A DNA stretch of 6,948 nucleotides from JAJFFW01 sp039187035. Lineage in GTDB: Bacteria > Pseudomonadota > Alphaproteobacteria > Caulobacterales > Parvularculaceae. Each line of letters starts with the position of its first letter. The first letter of the stretch is position 1. The notes under the pieces were generated by a model. That model did not search any database. It was not told the DNA's origin and was given only the letters and a program-made list of their open reading frames with translations. A program made the position numbers and the translations under genes. The DNA lies in assembly GCA_039187035.1 (NCBI GenBank), contig JBCCZS010000169.1:1-6948 (forward strand). Reading direction: 5' to 3'. Positions 5,523 to 6,948 of this stretch are shown here, piece after piece.

Positions 5523-6948
5523 TGAAACGACTGTCCGCCGCAGCGGCGGCGGCCTTGGCGCTGTTCACGGCGTCCGCGGGCGCCCAGACGCCGCCGCGCG
5601 ATCAACCTTTAGACGGCCGCGCGGCCCTCGCCGACGTCACGCTGGCCCGCAAAGCGCTCTCGGATATTCACGCCGGGTACGACCGCTACACGCCCGCCGA
5701 AGAACTAGACGTCTTATGGAATGCGCTCGAAATGCGGGCTGCGGCGGGTATGACGCGCGGCGACTTGTACCTGGAGATCTCGCGCATCCTCGCCGCGATC
5801 CGCTGCGACCACACCAAAGCGGAGATCCCGGACGACTTCGAAGCCGACCGCAACGCGCGGCCGACCTATCTGCCGTTCCGCTTTAAAATCTTCGACGGCC
5901 GCATGTACGTCGTGAAAGCCGCCGACGGCGTCGACCTCAATCGCCGGGACGAAATCCTCACGATCGACGGCGAGCCGGTCAAAACGCTGATCGACGCGGT
6001 GTCCGCGGTGTTTCCCGTCGACGGCGATACGGATTTCATCAAAGAGCCGTCCATATCGGATTTCGGCGAGTTCGTCGGTCCGGCGTTCGAGCACTTCATG
6101 CCGTACCTGCGACCGATCGCGTCGCAAGCCACGATTACGGTGCGCCGATACGCCGACGGGTCGGAAGACGCCATGGTCGCGGATCGCTTGACGTTCGACG
6201 CCTACGCGGCCGTCACCGGCGAAGAGCGCTTCAGCGCCAACTTCGTCGACGCGATCCGATACGAGCCGGTCGGCGACGATGCGGCCTATCTCGCCGTCGA
6301 CACCTTCATCAATTATCGCAAGCCCGTTTCGCCGGACAAAATCTACCGGCCGATCTTCGAGCGGCTCGCTGATGAAGGGCGCACGAAACTCATCCTGGAT
6401 TTGCGCCGGAACGGCGGCGGGTCGACGGACGCGCAGGTCGGGCTGGTGCGTTGGATCGCTCGCGAGCCCATGCAGCAGGCGGACGCGGTCTGGACGCGCG
6501 CGACGTCGATCGACCCGGCCGTCAAAGAGCACCTGTCGTCCTGGCAAAAAGCGGCGCTCAGCCCGAAACCGGAATGGTTTCGCGATCTCGGCAACGGCTA
6601 TCACGAAATCGTCTCGCGGCGCGCCGGCGCGCCGGGCGGACCGCTCAAGCCCAAGAAGGGCGCGTTCACCGGCGATCTTGTTTTGCTGACGAGCTACGAC
6701 AACGCCTCCGGGGTCACCCATCTTTTGGCCGTCTTGAAAGCCGCCGGCCGCGGCGTCTTTATCGGCGAGCCGACGGGCGGCTCGGCGAGCGGCGCGACGG
6801 CGGGCATTCTGGCGTACCTGACGCTTCCTGAGAGTAAAATCCGGGTGCGGATCCCCTTGCAACGCACGATGATCGCTGGGCGCGATCAGTTCAACCCGCG
6901 CCTCGGGATCGAGCCGGACGTCGTCGTCGTCGATACGCTGGAAAGCTA
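5519..6948 (+). CDS. Exported S41 family peptidase, C-terminus cut off by window edge
   Basis: Predicted secreted or periplasmic serine protease of the tail-specific/retinoid-binding-protein-like S41 family. The frame is open from ATG 5519 to the right edge (476 codons, no stop). A Sec signal peptide is clear: MMKRLS, an Ala/Leu core, and likely cleavage after ASAGA (residues 18-22) before QTPP. RCDHTK (95-100) matches the GDGHT-type motif of the N-terminal part. Residues about 118-165 look like a PDZ domain (RRDEILTIDGEPV). LILDLRRNGGG (291-301) is the S41 hallmark. The nucleophile region is TSYDNASG with Ser397, followed by LKAAGRGVFIGEPTGGS (406-422), with Glu417 in the conserved GE-x-T motif. 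FNPRLGIEPDVVV near the end is typical of the family's closing segment, so only a short tail is missing. The Lys that forms a Ser-Lys dyad in CtpA/Prc, 25 residues after the Ser, is Ser422 here, so a Ser-His-Glu type mechanism is more likely, with His98 a candidate. It is coupled to the membrane AraC-type gene. Confidence 0.92.
   Translation, partial: MMKRLSAAAAAALALFTASAGAQTPPRDQPLDGRAALADVTLARKALSDIHAGYDRYTPAEELDVLWNALEMRAAAGMTRGDLYLEISRILAAIRCDHTKAEIPDDFEADRNARPTYLPFRFKIFDGRMYVVKAADGVDLNRRDEILTIDGEPVKTLIDAVSAVFPVDGDTDFIKEPSISDFGEFVGPAFEHFMPYLRPIASQATITVRRYADGSEDAMVADRLTFDAYAAVTGEERFSANFVDAIRYEPVGDDAAYLAVDTFINYRKPVSPDKIYRPIFERLADEGRTKLILDLRRNGGGSTDAQVGLVRWIAREPMQQADAVWTRATSIDPAVKEHLSSWQKAALSPKPEWFRDLGNGYHEIVSRRAGAPGGPLKPKKGAFTGDLVLLTSYDNASGVTHLLAVLKAAGRGVFIGEPTGGSASGATAGILAYLTLPESKIRVRIPLQRTMIAGRDQFNPRLGIEPDVVVVDTLES

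Noticed and set aside
5714..6862. 382-codon open frame on the minus strand
   Set aside because: It is antisense to the S41 peptidase, which has a signal peptide, a ribosome site and family motifs. The minus-strand translation is Arg/Asp/Val-rich with no recognisable domain, a common artefact of high-GC coding DNA.

Overview
The window looks like chromosomal DNA from a high-GC alphaproteobacterium. Codon third positions are strongly G/C. The dapB product carries the usual alphaproteobacterial signatures. A small phasin-like gene is preceded by a TGC-N3-GCA dyad of the kind bound by the polyhydroxybutyrate repressor PhaR. I cannot fix the genus from sequence alone; a Parvularculales/Hyphomonadaceae-type organism is a guess. 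No rRNA, tRNA, CRISPR array, insertion sequence or phage gene was seen.

Layout: (1) A strong rho-independent terminator (35-68) closes a transcript that enters from the left. (2) A conserved-looking but unrecognised acidic 205-residue protein (94-711, +) runs tail to tail into dapB, with only 7 nt between the stops. (3) A leftward block on the minus strand holds a GNAT acetyltransferase (2554 to 2036), a small phasin-like protein (1932 to 1564, TTG start) and dapB (1567 to 719, TTG start overlapping the preceding stop). A perfect 8-bp dyad at 2012-2030 lies between the GNAT gene and the phasin-like gene. (4) A 365-bp divergent spacer (2555-2919) shows no convincing gene. (5) A rightward block follows: an MFS exporter of the MFS_3/EntS type (2920-4185), a 125-bp spacer with a long inverted repeat (4184-4230), a seven-helix membrane protein with a C-terminal AraC-type DNA-binding domain (4311-5522), and a translationally coupled exported S41 peptidase (from 5519, running off the right edge).

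How the genes may work together: dapB serves lysine and diaminopimelate synthesis and appears translationally coupled to the phasin-like gene. The membrane AraC protein and the exported peptidase share a 4-nt ATGA overlap, so a membrane sensor-regulator and a periplasmic protease are probably made together. No obviously new multi-gene defence or mobile system is visible. The points most worth following are the PhaR-like operator, the regulator-protease pair, and the structured spacer upstream of that pair.
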